This document shows, in pieces, positions 54,718 to 62,851 of a stretch of DNA of 64,000 nt. Location of the stretch: assembly GCA_965215755.1 (NCBI GenBank), contig OZ244119.1, forward strand, positions 248,001 to 312,000. The letters are read 5' to 3'. This stretch comes from Tectiglobus sp965215755 (GTDB lineage Bacteria > Pseudomonadota > Alphaproteobacteria > Rhizobiales > Hyphomicrobiaceae). The position numbers and the translations under genes were made by a program. Within the stretch, counting starts at the first letter, position 1; each line of letters starts with the position of its first letter. The notes under the pieces are model-generated. The model was not told the DNA's origin. It saw only the letters and a program-made list of their open reading frames with translations, and did not search any database.

Positions 54718-55779
54718 CTAGGACCTTTGTGGACAGGCGGATGTATCTTCGTCGTTGAACTCCTCAAGGGGAGCCATAGAAGGCATCGGATTGTTTGGCA
54801 CAAATGCCGCTTCCGCGACCGCTGATCGGTCATCGATGGTGTTGGAGCTCTTGAGTTCGCGATAGCCATAGTAGAGGCCGCTCGAGACGATCAGAGTCAT
54901 ACCAATCAACGTCGTTTGATGCGGAACTTCATTCCAAACCAAATAAGCGAGTAACGCAGCGGCCGGGAGATACGTGTAGTCGAACGGTGCAACGAGACTG
55001 GCGCTGGCCACCTGATAGGCTCGCGACAGAAAAAGATAACCGGCCATACCTACCAATCCAAGCGGTAGGATCACTGCTAGTTCGCTTGTCGTCGGAATGG
55101 TCCATTCCCATCTTAGATGTGGAAGGGATTCTGCCACCCCGAGACCTACATCCAGCATCCAGCCAACGGGTAATACGAGAAGACCGCCAAATACGATAGT
55201 GTAGAGGCTCATTGTCAATGTCGATTCACGCTCGCCAATCTGGCGTGCCAGGGTTTGCGATGCTGCGTAACAAATTGCGCAAAGTAGCGGCAGAGCGGCG
55301 ACCCACTTGAACTCACCGCCAGTAGGGTTGAATGCAACGATGACGCCAAGAAAGCCGACTCCGAGTGCTGCCAGCCGATGCGGCCCGACTTTTTCACCTA
55401 GAAGAATGACAGCAAACAAAGCCGTAAACAGCGGCGCAGAGAAAAAGATAGTTGAGACTTCGGCCAGTCCCATGAAGGGAAAAGCTGCATAGAAGAGCGA
55501 AAAACCGGCCACGAAGAGAAGTGCGCGCACGAGGTGCAGTGGCCAGAACGGCGTCAGAAGTTTGTGCGATCCGCCCAGAACCAATATCGTCGGAGTAAGG
55601 ATGACAGCCGTAACAATAGCGCGGACGACAAACAGAAACCATAGTGAATAAGCGCCCAACAAGTCCTTCATCAGCGCGTCCTGCCCGACAAAGAAAAGCA
55701 TCCCAATGATGGCGCATGTGATCCCCTCAGCCGCACGCGTTCCCGCGCCAGCCGGCACTGCCTGCGAAGCGTATGACAT
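54718..55779 (-). CDS. EamA/DMT-family transporter
   Basis: About 353 aa from ATG 55779 (a GTG at 55824 would add 15). Ten transmembrane helices in two EamA halves (about 18-140 and 155-290), with the pattern FYAAFPFMGLAEVSTIFFSA and LVIVxxxLxLGEK-like LGEKVGPHRLAALGVGFLGV. DMT carriers of this kind export amino acids, purines or other small metabolites. The charged C-terminal tail (NDEDTSACPQRS) is cytoplasmic. It is isolated from obvious partners. Confidence 0.92.
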   Translation of the reverse strand: MSYASQAVPAGAGTRAAEGITCAIIGMLFFVGQDALMKDLLGAYSLWFLFVVRAIVTAVILTPTILVLGGSHKLLTPFWPLHLVRALLFVAGFSLFYAAFPFMGLAEVSTIFFSAPLFTALFAVILLGEKVGPHRLAALGVGFLGVIVAFNPTGGEFKWVAALPLLCAICYAASQTLARQIGERESTLTMSLYTIVFGGLLVLPVGWMLDVGLGVAESLPHLRWEWTIPTTSELAVILPLGLVGMAGYLFLSRAYQVASASLVAPFDYTYLPAAALLAYLVWNEVPHQTTLIGMTLIVSSGLYYGYRELKSSNTIDDRSAVAEAAFVPNNPMPSMAPLEEFNDEDTSACPQRS

Positions 55780-55929
55780 GGCTTGTCCGAGACCAAATTT
55801 TGAAGACGACCGCGCAATTCTCACGCTAATGAAACATATGGTGGATCTGATGAGCTCTGTCTTGTCTCAAATCGACGTGCTTGTCGGAAACTGGAAACTC
55901 ACCGCCGCTATGACATTCGCGACTGGCCG

Positions 55930-56696
55930 ATGCCACGGCTCTCACAGTGTTTCTTTGGTCTGAAGATCAAAGAACGAACGCTAATTGATCAAAGCTGCCT
56001 TGGTGCTCGCCGATTGCTGCGGTTGGCCTGTGAGCAAGCCGGTATCGCCGTCACCGTATCCAAGCCGCACACATCCAACGCCTCGGCTGTTGGGCGTTTC
56101 GATCGGGCCGACTCCTTCTACAACGCTGACAAGGTTGCCCACGAGTGTCCGGCCGGCAAATGGCTGACTTACCACTACACCAATAGAGAGGCGGGCAAGA
56201 CACTGCGGGCCTATTGGACGAATGAGTGCCAAGACTGTTTGATCAAGCACAGGTGTACGACTGGCAAGGAACGACGCATCCGACGATGGTAGCACGAAGA
56301 TATTCTGGAACGCGTGCAGAAGCGCCTCGACGATGATCCTGGCAAGATCCCTCTACGCAGTCGAACAGTTGAGCATCCTTTCGGCACGATCAAAACCTGG
56401 ATGGGTGCAACACACTTCAAGATGAAGACGCTCAAACACGTAGCAACCGAGATGTCATTGCACGTGCTGGCTTACAACATGATGAGGGTCATAGCAGTCG
56501 TTGGCGTACCAAAGCTTATTCAAGCAATGAGGGCATGACGTATCGCCTTTGTTGGCTTCTGAGACCGCAAATATGCGGCGCAGAGGCCGTCAAGGCGAGC
56601 TGTAGATGCTGAAATCGCTCACTAAGTGCGGACCAGCGCCAAGCAGGCGCGGAGCTGACCAATCTTGATATTAATGCGAGTTCTCACACAACCTCT
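55930..56696 (+). pseudogene. Degenerate IS1182-like transposase remnant
   Basis: One plus-strand frame encodes the C-terminal half of the transposase (AHECPAGKWLTYHYTNREAG, NECQDCLIKHRCTTGKERRI), an in-frame TAG after RRW (56290) and, in the same frame, VEHPFGTIKTWMGATHFKMK and HVLAYNMMRVIAVVGVPKLI. A right terminal repeat (CTCACACAACCTCT) ends at 56696, followed by CCACAAA as at the intact copies. The left half is missing. Confidence 0.9.
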
Positions 56697-56784
56697 CCAC
56701 AAACCAGACAATAGGCAACCGCTGTAGCGCAAAGGAAGAGAAACTTTTCAGTTGCAACAGCCAGATGCTGCTCAAGATTCACTG

Positions 56785-56820
56785 GCTCGGTGTGCGACGA
56801 TTTCTCGTCACACACCGAGC
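56785..56820. promoter_or_regulatory. Long perfect-arm hairpin
   Basis: Arms GCTCGGTGTG and CACACCGAGC, extended by GACGA/TCGTC with one mismatch, around a TTTC loop: 15 pairs in all. There is no T-tract, so a transcription terminator is doubtful; it could be an operator or the end of an inserted sequence. Confidence 0.5.
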
Positions 56821-56986
56821 TCGATAACCGTTGCGGTACCCATGGCCTCTAGGCACTGCAACGGTATGAAGGGAGACTGGCTACAACATGTAGGTCAGCT
56901 TCGAGTGAATGAAGCCTCTTCGCTATAGCGCTCTATTCATCGGCTTCTCTTTTAGATTTGACAAACAAAATATTTTGGTGCGTTAG

Positions 56987-57002
56987 ATCAAAATTCTTGC
57001 AT
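56987..57002. promoter_or_regulatory. Recurrent palindrome ATCAAAATT-C-TTGCAT (site 1)
   Basis: Sixteen bases, ATCAAAATTCTTGCAT, an imperfect palindrome 15 bp before the LysR start. Two more copies occur at 57921 and 60051. Confidence 0.55.
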
Positions 57003-57017
57003 CAAAGAGGTCTTGAA

Positions 57018-57881
57018 ATGGACGTCGATCTCGCGCGTACGCTGGTGGCTATTGTTGAAACCGGAAGCTTCAAAGAAGCTGCCAACAAGCTCTACCTTAC
57101 GCAGTCTGCGGTGAGTGCAAGGATCAAGATCCTGGAGGATGCGGTAGGCAAACGGCTCTTGGAACGATCAAAAAGTGGGGTGGCTCTCACACCCTCCGGC
57201 GAACACTTTTACCGTCATGCCACAACGCTCGTCCGCGTTTGGCGTCAAGCACTTCTCGAAGTTGCTCTTTCTGAAGAGCATGTCGATCACCTGGTAGTCG
57301 GCGCTCAAATTAGTTTATGGGAAGGGTTTCTTCTCAAGTGGATTGCTTGGCTCCAGGAAGTACGAAGCGATCTCGCTATTAGTGCGAGCGTTGGTGGTTC
57401 TGTTGAGCTCATGGACCGCTTAACCGATGGTACGCTGGATATTGCCGTTGTGTATCGAGCGACCCAGCGGCCAGGGCTGGTTGTCGAGCATATCTTTGAT
57501 GAAGAGCTGGCGCTGATCACAAGTGCCGCAAAGAATGATGGGATACCAGGTAGTCGGTATGCTTTTGTTAATTGGGGACCGGAGTTCTCAGGCGATCATG
57601 CCGAGACTTACCCGGCAACACAAAACGCTGGGCTGCAACTGGATCTGGGCGCGATTGCCATCAACTACCTATTTGACACACAAGCTTCAGGTTACTTTCC
57701 ACTGCGAGTCGCGGAGCCGTATCTGGCCGACGGTAGATTGCGCCTGGTGAAACGCGCACGGAGGTTCGTTTATCCTGTCTACGCTGTCTATCCTGAAGAC
57801 AGGGACGAAGAGACATTCGATCCAATATTGGATGGACTTCGCGCGACTGCCGCAGAAACAGTCCAGGCGATTGAGAATTAA
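57018..57881 (+). CDS. LysR-family transcriptional regulator
   Basis: 287 aa from ATG 57018 (AAGAGGTC upstream); the frame from 56958 is not a likely start. Helix-turn-helix TLVAIVETGSFKEAANKLYL with QSAVSARIKILEDAVGKRLL, then a LysR effector domain (DHLVVGAQISLWEGFLLKWI ... LDIAVVYRATQRPGLVVEHI). The gene is preceded and followed by ATCAAAATT-type palindromes (56987 and 57921), and a third copy of the same leader lies at 60024-60066. It may regulate the adjacent small secreted-protein genes. Confidence 0.93.
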   Translation: MDVDLARTLVAIVETGSFKEAANKLYLTQSAVSARIKILEDAVGKRLLERSKSGVALTPSGEHFYRHATTLVRVWRQALLEVALSEEHVDHLVVGAQISLWEGFLLKWIAWLQEVRSDLAISASVGGSVELMDRLTDGTLDIAVVYRATQRPGLVVEHIFDEELALITSAAKNDGIPGSRYAFVNWGPEFSGDHAETYPATQNAGLQLDLGAIAINYLFDTQASGYFPLRVAEPYLADGRLRLVKRARRFVYPVYAVYPEDRDEETFDPILDGLRATAAETVQAIEN

Positions 57882-57920
57882 GGCATCCTCTTCCCTTTTC
57901 AGCCTGGCCAAATCTTTAAT

Positions 57921-57934
57921 ATCAAAATTTTGAT
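57921..57934. promoter_or_regulatory. Recurrent palindrome ATCAAAATTTTGAT (site 2)
   Basis: A perfect 14-bp palindrome, 40 bp after the LysR stop and 111 bp upstream of the 36-aa basic gene. Central part identical to the other two sites. Confidence 0.6.
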
Positions 57935-58032
57935 CTTATCATGCAGAAAAATTCGTTTGCCAAATTTAACTGATGAGATCATCTGATCTGCAGCGCTGCG
58001 ATTTTCGGGCGCTCTAATTCTTGGAAAACCAA

Positions 58033-58143
58033 ATGAAGCGCAAAACGAAGAAGCCGTCGGCTGCGAAAGCCGCGGAACAAAAGGTTGCGACTAACGACCA
58101 GTTACCAGCCAAAAAGGCGGCTATGCCGTCCAAGGCGAAGTGA
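58033..58143 (+). CDS. Small Lys/Ala-rich basic protein (36 aa)
   Basis: From ATG 58033 the sequence is KRKTKKPSAAKAAEQKVATN then DQLPAKKAAMPSKAK. The composition resembles histone-H1-like or AlgP-type tails and is clearly nucleic-acid-friendly. The upstream bases GGAAAACCAA give a fair ribosome site. Short length and composition make coding status uncertain. It follows site 2 of the palindromes. Confidence 0.5.
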   Translation: MKRKTKKPSAAKAAEQKVATNDQLPAKKAAMPSKAK

Positions 58144-58171
58144 TGCTCTCAATACAGGATGCAAAAAAACT

Positions 58172-58511
58172 ATGATTGCAAAGATGTTCTCAACGTCACT
58201 CTGCGCAACCGCTTGTGTCGCGGTTTTGCTGAGCACACCGGCAGTATCCGCAACACTCAAGAACCTCGATAAGTCGGCACACCGAACTCAAGAACCTCGA
58301 TAAGTCGGCACACCGAATTGTGGTTGTTGAGGGAGACTTGCGGCAGGAGCATACTGTGGCTAGTCAGCAAGAACTCAACAGCATTTGCGTGAGCGCGTGC
58401 AGTGTCTACGTCGGCGAAGACCCAGATCCTTATGAGCTAGCAGCAGCTGACAAAGTTCAAATACAGGATGGCGAACTTTATTACCTAGATGAGAAGGATC
58501 CTTCAAACTAG
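58172..58511 (+). pseudogene. Secreted protein gene frameshifted by a 31-bp tandem duplication
   Basis: From ATG 58172 the frame encodes a signal peptide (MFSTSLCATACVAVLLSTPA, VSA) and begins a mature domain TLKNLDKSAHR, then is thrown out of frame. The continuation RIVVVEGDLRQEHTVASQQE ... ICVSACSVYVGEDPDPYELA lies in the next frame. Removing one copy of the 31-bp repeat (58256-58286 or 58287-58317) restores a single frame of about 103 aa with a Cys pair in the mature part. The rebuilt protein resembles Rhizobiales secreted proteins with the AxDNVxIxDGxLYF pattern. It could be a null allele or a slippage-reversible switch. Confidence 0.75.
58256..58317. repeat. 31-bp perfect tandem duplication
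   Basis: Unit CTCAAGAACCTCGATAAGTC plus GGCACACCGAA (31 bp) repeated twice without mismatch. 31 is not a multiple of three, hence the frameshift in the 58172 gene. Confidence 0.92.
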
Positions 58512-58562
58512 TGGTCGCATCGGCGACCTACGTCATTGCCGTGTATAAAAGGAAAAACTGAA

Positions 58563-58970
58563 ATGAAAGCTCTAACGATTGTCATTCCGGCAGTTGCGAT
58601 GCTGCTTGCTGCAAGTTCGGCTAACGCCACTTCATGGCCTTCCGCCGCTGGTATCACAGGCGAACAGAATGCTGTGACGCTTATCAAAGCCGAAAAATCT
58701 GAAGTCCAGAAAGCGACCAAGTCTAAGAGCAAGCAGAAGACAGTCCAGAAGAGGCGTCGTGTTCGTCGCTCGTTTGCCTCGCTTACCTGCTCGGTAGAGG
58801 CGAACAAGAAGGGATTGAAGGGAAAGGTACGTAAGTCCTACCGTAAAAAGTGCCTGAAAGCTGCTTCAGCGTGCTCGGTTTACGCTAGGAAACGCGGACT
58901 AAAGGGCAAAGCACGGATAGCTTATCGTAAACAGTGCGTTACGCGAGCTGCACAAAAGGCAACAGCGTAA
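58563..58970 (+). CDS. Secreted basic protein with two PsiF-like Cys repeats
   Basis: 135 aa from ATG 58563, with AGGAAAAACTGAA upstream. Signal peptide ALTIVIPAVAMLLAASSANA, then a basic linker, then two repeats: CSVEANKKGLKGKVRKSYRK with KC, and CSVYARKRGLKGKARIAYRK with QC. Each carries the C-x(22-23)-C spacing and GLKGxxRxxYxxxC pattern of PsiF repeats, which in E. coli belong to a phosphate-starvation-induced periplasmic protein. The role here is unknown. Confidence 0.8.
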   Translation: MKALTIVIPAVAMLLAASSANATSWPSAAGITGEQNAVTLIKAEKSEVQKATKSKSKQKTVQKRRRVRRSFASLTCSVEANKKGLKGKVRKSYRKKCLKAASACSVYARKRGLKGKARIAYRKQCVTRAAQKATA

Positions 58971-59280
58971 TTCCACAATTGTAAGCGTAAGCCCTAAGTC
59001 GTCTCTCCAGGCGAATTGTTGCACAACAGGTTCGGTGCGCTCATTGAGGGTGCCGAACTTTTCGGATCACTCGGTTGTAAGTGTTGCCGTACGTCAGCTC
59101 AGTAGATCTTGAGGTATCTCGATGAAACGTCGGAGTTCAAATGTGGCGGCCTTAACCGCTCAATCAATACGATTATTTGCAGTAATGCTTTCGTTCTTAA
59201 TGCTGGTGGCCATCCTACTCGATTGGTTTTGACCAGCACTGACCTGAACGAGATATCCACCGAAAATAAGAGACTTGAAA

Positions 59281-59505
59281 ATGGAACTCAGTGAATCACA
59301 AAGACATCGTGTCATCGTTAAGTTTTTCCCGGTGCTACGTGGCCATCGGCTAACCGGTGAGAGCTTGGATGGGTTTTATGCAGAGGCTGTAGCAAGGGCA
59401 TTGAAACGCGGTTGGTCTGAAGATGAAGTCCAAGCGGCTGCACGCACGGGCAAATGGAAAAAGTTCGAGGAACTAGATCGTGCAACGAGCCCCGACGAAC
59501 GTTGA
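59281..59505 (+). CDS. Hypothetical protein (74 aa)
   Basis: From ATG 59281: ELSESQRHRVIVKFFPVLRG, then HRLTGESLDGFYAEAVARAL and GWSEDEVQAAARTGKWKKFE. The residues read as a compact helical protein with a conserved-looking GWSEDEVQAAARTG. A purine-rich AAGAGACTTGAAA precedes it. Unrecognised family. Confidence 0.5.
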   Translation: MELSESQRHRVIVKFFPVLRGHRLTGESLDGFYAEAVARALKRGWSEDEVQAAARTGKWKKFEELDRATSPDER

Positions 59506-59629
59506 GATTTGGCCCGTTTGAATGCCCTATCACTTCAGAAGACCATTCCAGCGACAAACGTTATTCTTGGTCCCATGAAGGCGCCCGACTCCCTAACTGT
59601 GCAGATAAGCAAGCCGACATTGATCGGCA

Positions 59630-59974
59630 TCAACTTTCACATTTTGAGTCCAATTTCAAAAATGCATCGTCCAACAGCTTTGCATCATTCGATTCAGGTG
59701 CAATCGAGTCGTAGACTTCAAGCAACATCTGATATTGTGGACCAAAAGACATCAGTACTTTGGAAAAATTCTCATCCGCCTCAGCTTGCTTCGCTGGGTC
59801 TTCGCCGGCGGCATAAAGCTCCTTCAGTGCACCGCAATATGCCTTGAGCTTGGTGCTATCCAGGGCAACCGAATCCAATGTTTTTATTGCATTACTTACA
59901 TCTTGAGTCGCGGCGCTCGCAGACGCTGTAGCGAGTAATAAAGCTGCCGCAAACATAGCAATCAATCGAAGCAT
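59630..59974 (-). CDS. Small secreted protein with signal peptide (114 aa)
   Basis: ATG 59974 with GGAGGA five bases upstream is preferred over a longer frame. Signal peptide LRLIAMFAAALLLATASASA, then a helical mature domain with two Cys (LKAYCGALKELYAAGEDPAK and LDSKCES). Similar short periplasmic proteins occur in Rhizobiales without known function. The two Cys probably form a disulphide. Confidence 0.75.
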   Translation of the reverse strand: MLRLIAMFAAALLLATASASAATQDVSNAIKTLDSVALDSTKLKAYCGALKELYAAGEDPAKQAEADENFSKVLMSFGPQYQMLLEVYDSIAPESNDAKLLDDAFLKLDSKCES

Positions 59975-60050
59975 ACTATCCTCCCGAGCCTGACTGTTTC
60001 TTCTGGCAAGCCGTCTGAAGCAAGGCAAACAAATAAAATCGATCCGTAAG

Positions 60051-60066
60051 ATCAAAATTTTTGTAT
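60051..60066. promoter_or_regulatory. Recurrent palindrome ATCAAAATTTTTGTAT (site 3)
   Basis: Lies 18 bp before the small ORF at 60085, within a ~55-bp stretch similar to the LysR leader at 56960-57016 (shared CAAACAAA, TAGATCAAAATT/AAGATCAAAATT and GAGGT blocks). Confidence 0.55.
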
Positions 60067-60084
60067 TAACGAGGTTTGAGAGGG

Positions 60085-60188
60085 ATGTTCTCCTGGCTAT
60101 TCAGAGTTGGCAGAAGGGCAGCTCAACAAGTATTCTTTGAACATCGACTGCAGGCCTTACGATTTTTCGGCAATGTCGCCTTCTTGAT
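60085..60188 (+). pseudogene. Small ORF split by the IS at 60189
   Basis: From ATG 60085 (GAGAGGG upstream) the frame reads FSWLFRVGRRAAQQVFFEHR, LQALRFFGNVAFL and reaches the IS. Joining the left flank to the sequence after the TGAT duplication (61736) gives ...FLISTDSMFVG and a stop, a 43-aa protein. The promoter-proximal motif resembles the LysR leader. It is too short to assign. Confidence 0.45.
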
Positions 60189-61731
60189 GATGTTGTTGTA
60201 AAAGTCTGATTTGGAGCGCGTTGACCTCCGTTCTTGGGCTTTGCGATCATATTCCAACACGTGGTGCCCCTGGTCAGGTGGGCTTTGGATCCCCTTGTTC
60301 AATTGGCTGCAACCACGTGTGCCTTGAGCTTCGCCATCCGCCTTAGATTTTGTGCAATGGCTGCAAGTGTGAACTCATTCTGCGCGCCCTTTGGTCCGCG
60401 TAGTCTCAGTCGATTGAGACCAAGAATGCGTTTGAGGTGGGCAAACAGCATCTCAACCTTCCTGCGATTGTGACCTGCGCGCTCATGTGCATCGGTCTTG
60501 GCCAATGCCCGGGCGATATCGCGAGCCGGCTCGAAGATGTGGCGCGGCACGCGCCGTTGCGGTGTCTTCGGACAGCAGATCGGTTTGAATGAACAGCCCC
60601 TGCAGTCACTGACGCGAGCGAGATATCGATAGGTGTCATCAGATCCAGGCCTGCCACTCGACTTGAGCTTGCAGCCGGCTGGACAGAAGTAGCAATCGCG
60701 TTTGGAGTCGTAGCGGAAGTGGGCGCGTGAGAAGGTGCCGTCGCTACGTTCGGATTTGTCGATCACCGGTATGTATGGATCAATTTGCTGTTCGTTGACC
60801 AACCAGTTGAGATTGTGTGCATTGCCATAGGCGGTGTCGGCTGCCAGCCATTCGGGCTTCATGCCGAAGCTCTGCGTGGTGCGCGTGATCATGCGGCGAG
60901 AAGCTTCGACTTCGGCCTGACGGATGGCACGTGATGCTTCAACATCCATGATAATGCCGAACTTCACGTCGATCAGATAGTTATCCGAGTAAGCGAATAT
61001 GGCTTTGTCGCGCTTGGCGCCGGTCCACTGTGCGGCAGGGTCGGCAGGTGAGACAAACTTTGGCGCGACCTTTGTTGCTGTGCCGTAGGCGGCATCATCC
61101 AGTGTCGCAAGATACTCGCGCGTTGCGCGGCTAGCGGTCTCGGGAACAATGTCCTTGCGCCAGTCCTTGCCCTTGACCGAGCGCGCCCGATTGGCATCGG
61201 CCTGGATCAGGCTGGCGTCAACGGCAAAGCCTTCGCCACCGACTAAGTTCTCTGCAATGCATGACGCAACGACGCGTTCAAACACAAGCCGCAGAACGTC
61301 ACCATCGGCAAAGCGTTCATTGCGTGCGCGCGAAAATGCTGAGTGATCTGGAACCGCATCTTCAATGCTCAGGCTGCAAAACCACCGGTAGGCGAGGTTG
61401 ACTTGCACTTCGCGCACGAGCGCGCGTTCCGAGCGGATGCCGAAGACATAGCCGAGGATGAGCATGCGTAGCATCAGCTCGGGATCAATCGACGGTCGAC
61501 CAAGATTGGAATAGTGATCGGCCAACTCAGCGTGGACCCAGGACAGGTCGAGGACGGCTGCAATCTTGCGCACCAGATGATCACCCGGCACCGCATCATT
61601 AAGATTGAAGGAATAGAATAACTGATCCTGAACGCGATTGAGCCGTCCCATCATCGCCCGTCTCCCATCTCAGCGCTGAGAAAACGGAATCACTGTTCGC
61701 CGACAGCTTCAACGACTTTTGCAACAACATC
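60189..61731 (-). mobile_element. IS1182-family insertion sequence (1543 bp) with 4-bp target duplication
   Basis: Terminal inverted repeats GATGTTGTTGTAAAAGTC (left) and its match GATGTTGTTGCAAAAGTC (right, reverse), 17 of 18 bases. Both ends are flanked by TGAT (60185-60188 and 61732-61735). It is a different element from the AGAGGG-type copies. Confidence 0.93.
60299..61654 (-). CDS. IS1182-family transposase
   Basis: 451 aa, intact. N-terminal DUF772 domain (GRLNRVQDQLFYSFNLNDAV ... GRPSIDPELMLRMLILGYVF). DDE core with Asp in GEGFAVDASLIQADAN and in WLAADTAYGNAHNLNW; zinc ribbon CYFCPAGCKL ... CRGCSFKPICCPKTPQRRVP; and the C-terminal Glu segment VEMLFAHLKRILGLNRLRLR. Stop 110 bp before the left end. 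Confidence 0.95.
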   Translation of the reverse strand: MMGRLNRVQDQLFYSFNLNDAVPGDHLVRKIAAVLDLSWVHAELADHYSNLGRPSIDPELMLRMLILGYVFGIRSERALVREVQVNLAYRWFCSLSIEDAVPDHSAFSRARNERFADGDVLRLVFERVVASCIAENLVGGEGFAVDASLIQADANRARSVKGKDWRKDIVPETASRATREYLATLDDAAYGTATKVAPKFVSPADPAAQWTGAKRDKAIFAYSDNYLIDVKFGIIMDVEASRAIRQAEVEASRRMITRTTQSFGMKPEWLAADTAYGNAHNLNWLVNEQQIDPYIPVIDKSERSDGTFSRAHFRYDSKRDCYFCPAGCKLKSSGRPGSDDTYRYLARVSDCRGCSFKPICCPKTPQRRVPRHIFEPARDIARALAKTDAHERAGHNRRKVEMLFAHLKRILGLNRLRLRGPKGAQNEFTLAAIAQNLRRMAKLKAHVVAAN

Positions 61732-61797
61732 TGATCTCAACGGACTCGATGTTCGTCGGTTGATCGTGTGGCGCTGGGTCAACCAGCTCAACGACGT

Positions 61798-61953
61798 TCA
61801 GCCTCGTGCCATATCGGCAAGGTCCACGAAGCCGACATCCAATCGATCAGCCTCTGCAAAATTGCCGTCAAGACCGGCCTTGCCGTGCGGTTCGCTGTAT
61901 CCCAAGGTTAGGCCTGAGGGTTGGAAGGTAACCGGTTCAATTGGCGTGCTCAA
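61798..61953 (-). CDS. Possible small protein coupled to the TauE-type gene (51 aa)
   Basis: A TTG start overlaps the TauE stop codon (TTGA). The residues STPIEPVTFQPSGLTLGYSE then PHGKAGLDGNFAEADRLDVG, FVDLADMARG read in a protein-like way. It could be a real short protein, or the start of a longer gene lost downstream of the IS side. Unrecognised. Confidence 0.3.
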   Translation of the reverse strand: MSTPIEPVTFQPSGLTLGYSEPHGKAGLDGNFAEADRLDVGFVDLADMARG

Positions 61954-62738
61954 TCCAGAGCTGCGATTCCCTTCCAGATAAGCGCAGCAGCTGCTAGGAG
62001 CAGAAGCCAGCGGAAGAGACCGAAATACCGCTGGGCCGATAACCTTCCAGTCAGAATTCTTCCGCCCCAGACGCCAGCGTAGACGGCGGGCATCATGAGC
62101 AGGGCCTCGACGGTGAGTTTGATCGTAATCAGACCTGCGACAAGCGTAATCAAGGCGCGCCAGAAGTTCATAAACCCGGAAATGACAATATTCGTCGCCC
62201 GAAACACTCGCGGGGTCGGCGCGGCCCAGCGAATATAAAAGGATAGGAAATAGTTCGATCCTGCGCCGGCAACGCCGGAAATCAGCCCTGCCAATGTCGC
62301 CAAAGAAAAAGCAAATCCAGCTCCATCAAGACGCAGCTTCGATGCAAGACGCTCAGCGAGCCGAGCCATGTCGGTCAGCACCGCGACGCTGAGCACCAAC
62401 CCCAACACGATCGTTAGCCAAGCTGTACTGAGCGAGACAAATATCCAGACGCCGATGATGGTGGAAACAAGCGTTCCAGCCAGTATCGGTTTTGCGACTT
62501 TCCAGTTCGCATCGTGGAACCCTTGCGGCAGCAGCTGAATTTGGGCGAAGACTGACGTCAGCAGCGCAAGCAATACCGCGTCATGCGGTGGCAGCACCCA
62601 GGCACTGCCCAAGATCGCCGGCATAGCCGAACCAAAGCCAAGGATGCCCCGGATGAAGAAGGCGAGAAAATAGATCACAAGCACGACGACGATTGAAATG
62701 CCATCGAGATTTGAAAATGGGACGAAGTCAAACGTCAT
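61950..62738 (-). CDS. TSUP family (TauE/SafE-like) membrane protein
   Basis: 262 aa with about eight transmembrane helices and the family pattern FIRGILGFGSAMPAILGSAW in the first half, and GLISGVAGAGSNYFLSFYIR in the second. TSUP carriers export or import sulfite, sulfoacetate and related organosulfur or carboxylate compounds. No sulfur enzymes are adjacent, so the substrate is open. Confidence 0.88.
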   Translation of the reverse strand: MTFDFVPFSNLDGISIVVVLVIYFLAFFIRGILGFGSAMPAILGSAWVLPPHDAVLLALLTSVFAQIQLLPQGFHDANWKVAKPILAGTLVSTIIGVWIFVSLSTAWLTIVLGLVLSVAVLTDMARLAERLASKLRLDGAGFAFSLATLAGLISGVAGAGSNYFLSFYIRWAAPTPRVFRATNIVISGFMNFWRALITLVAGLITIKLTVEALLMMPAVYAGVWGGRILTGRLSAQRYFGLFRWLLLLAAAALIWKGIAALD

Positions 62739-62851
62739 GGACAGGCGTCATTCGGTTGGCCATCCATGCAAACACATTCGAGCGTCGATTCCTGCACCAA
62801 GGTACCCCTGCAGGCGTTTAACAAGCTGGACGAGTCTACCACGATCGCCGC

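Larger units (their letters stand above)
56697..57017. other. Intergenic stretch upstream of the LysR gene
   Basis: About 320 bases holding a long hairpin (56785-56820), the AT-rich ATCAAAATT palindrome and the LysR leader. No open frame of note. Confidence 0.6.
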
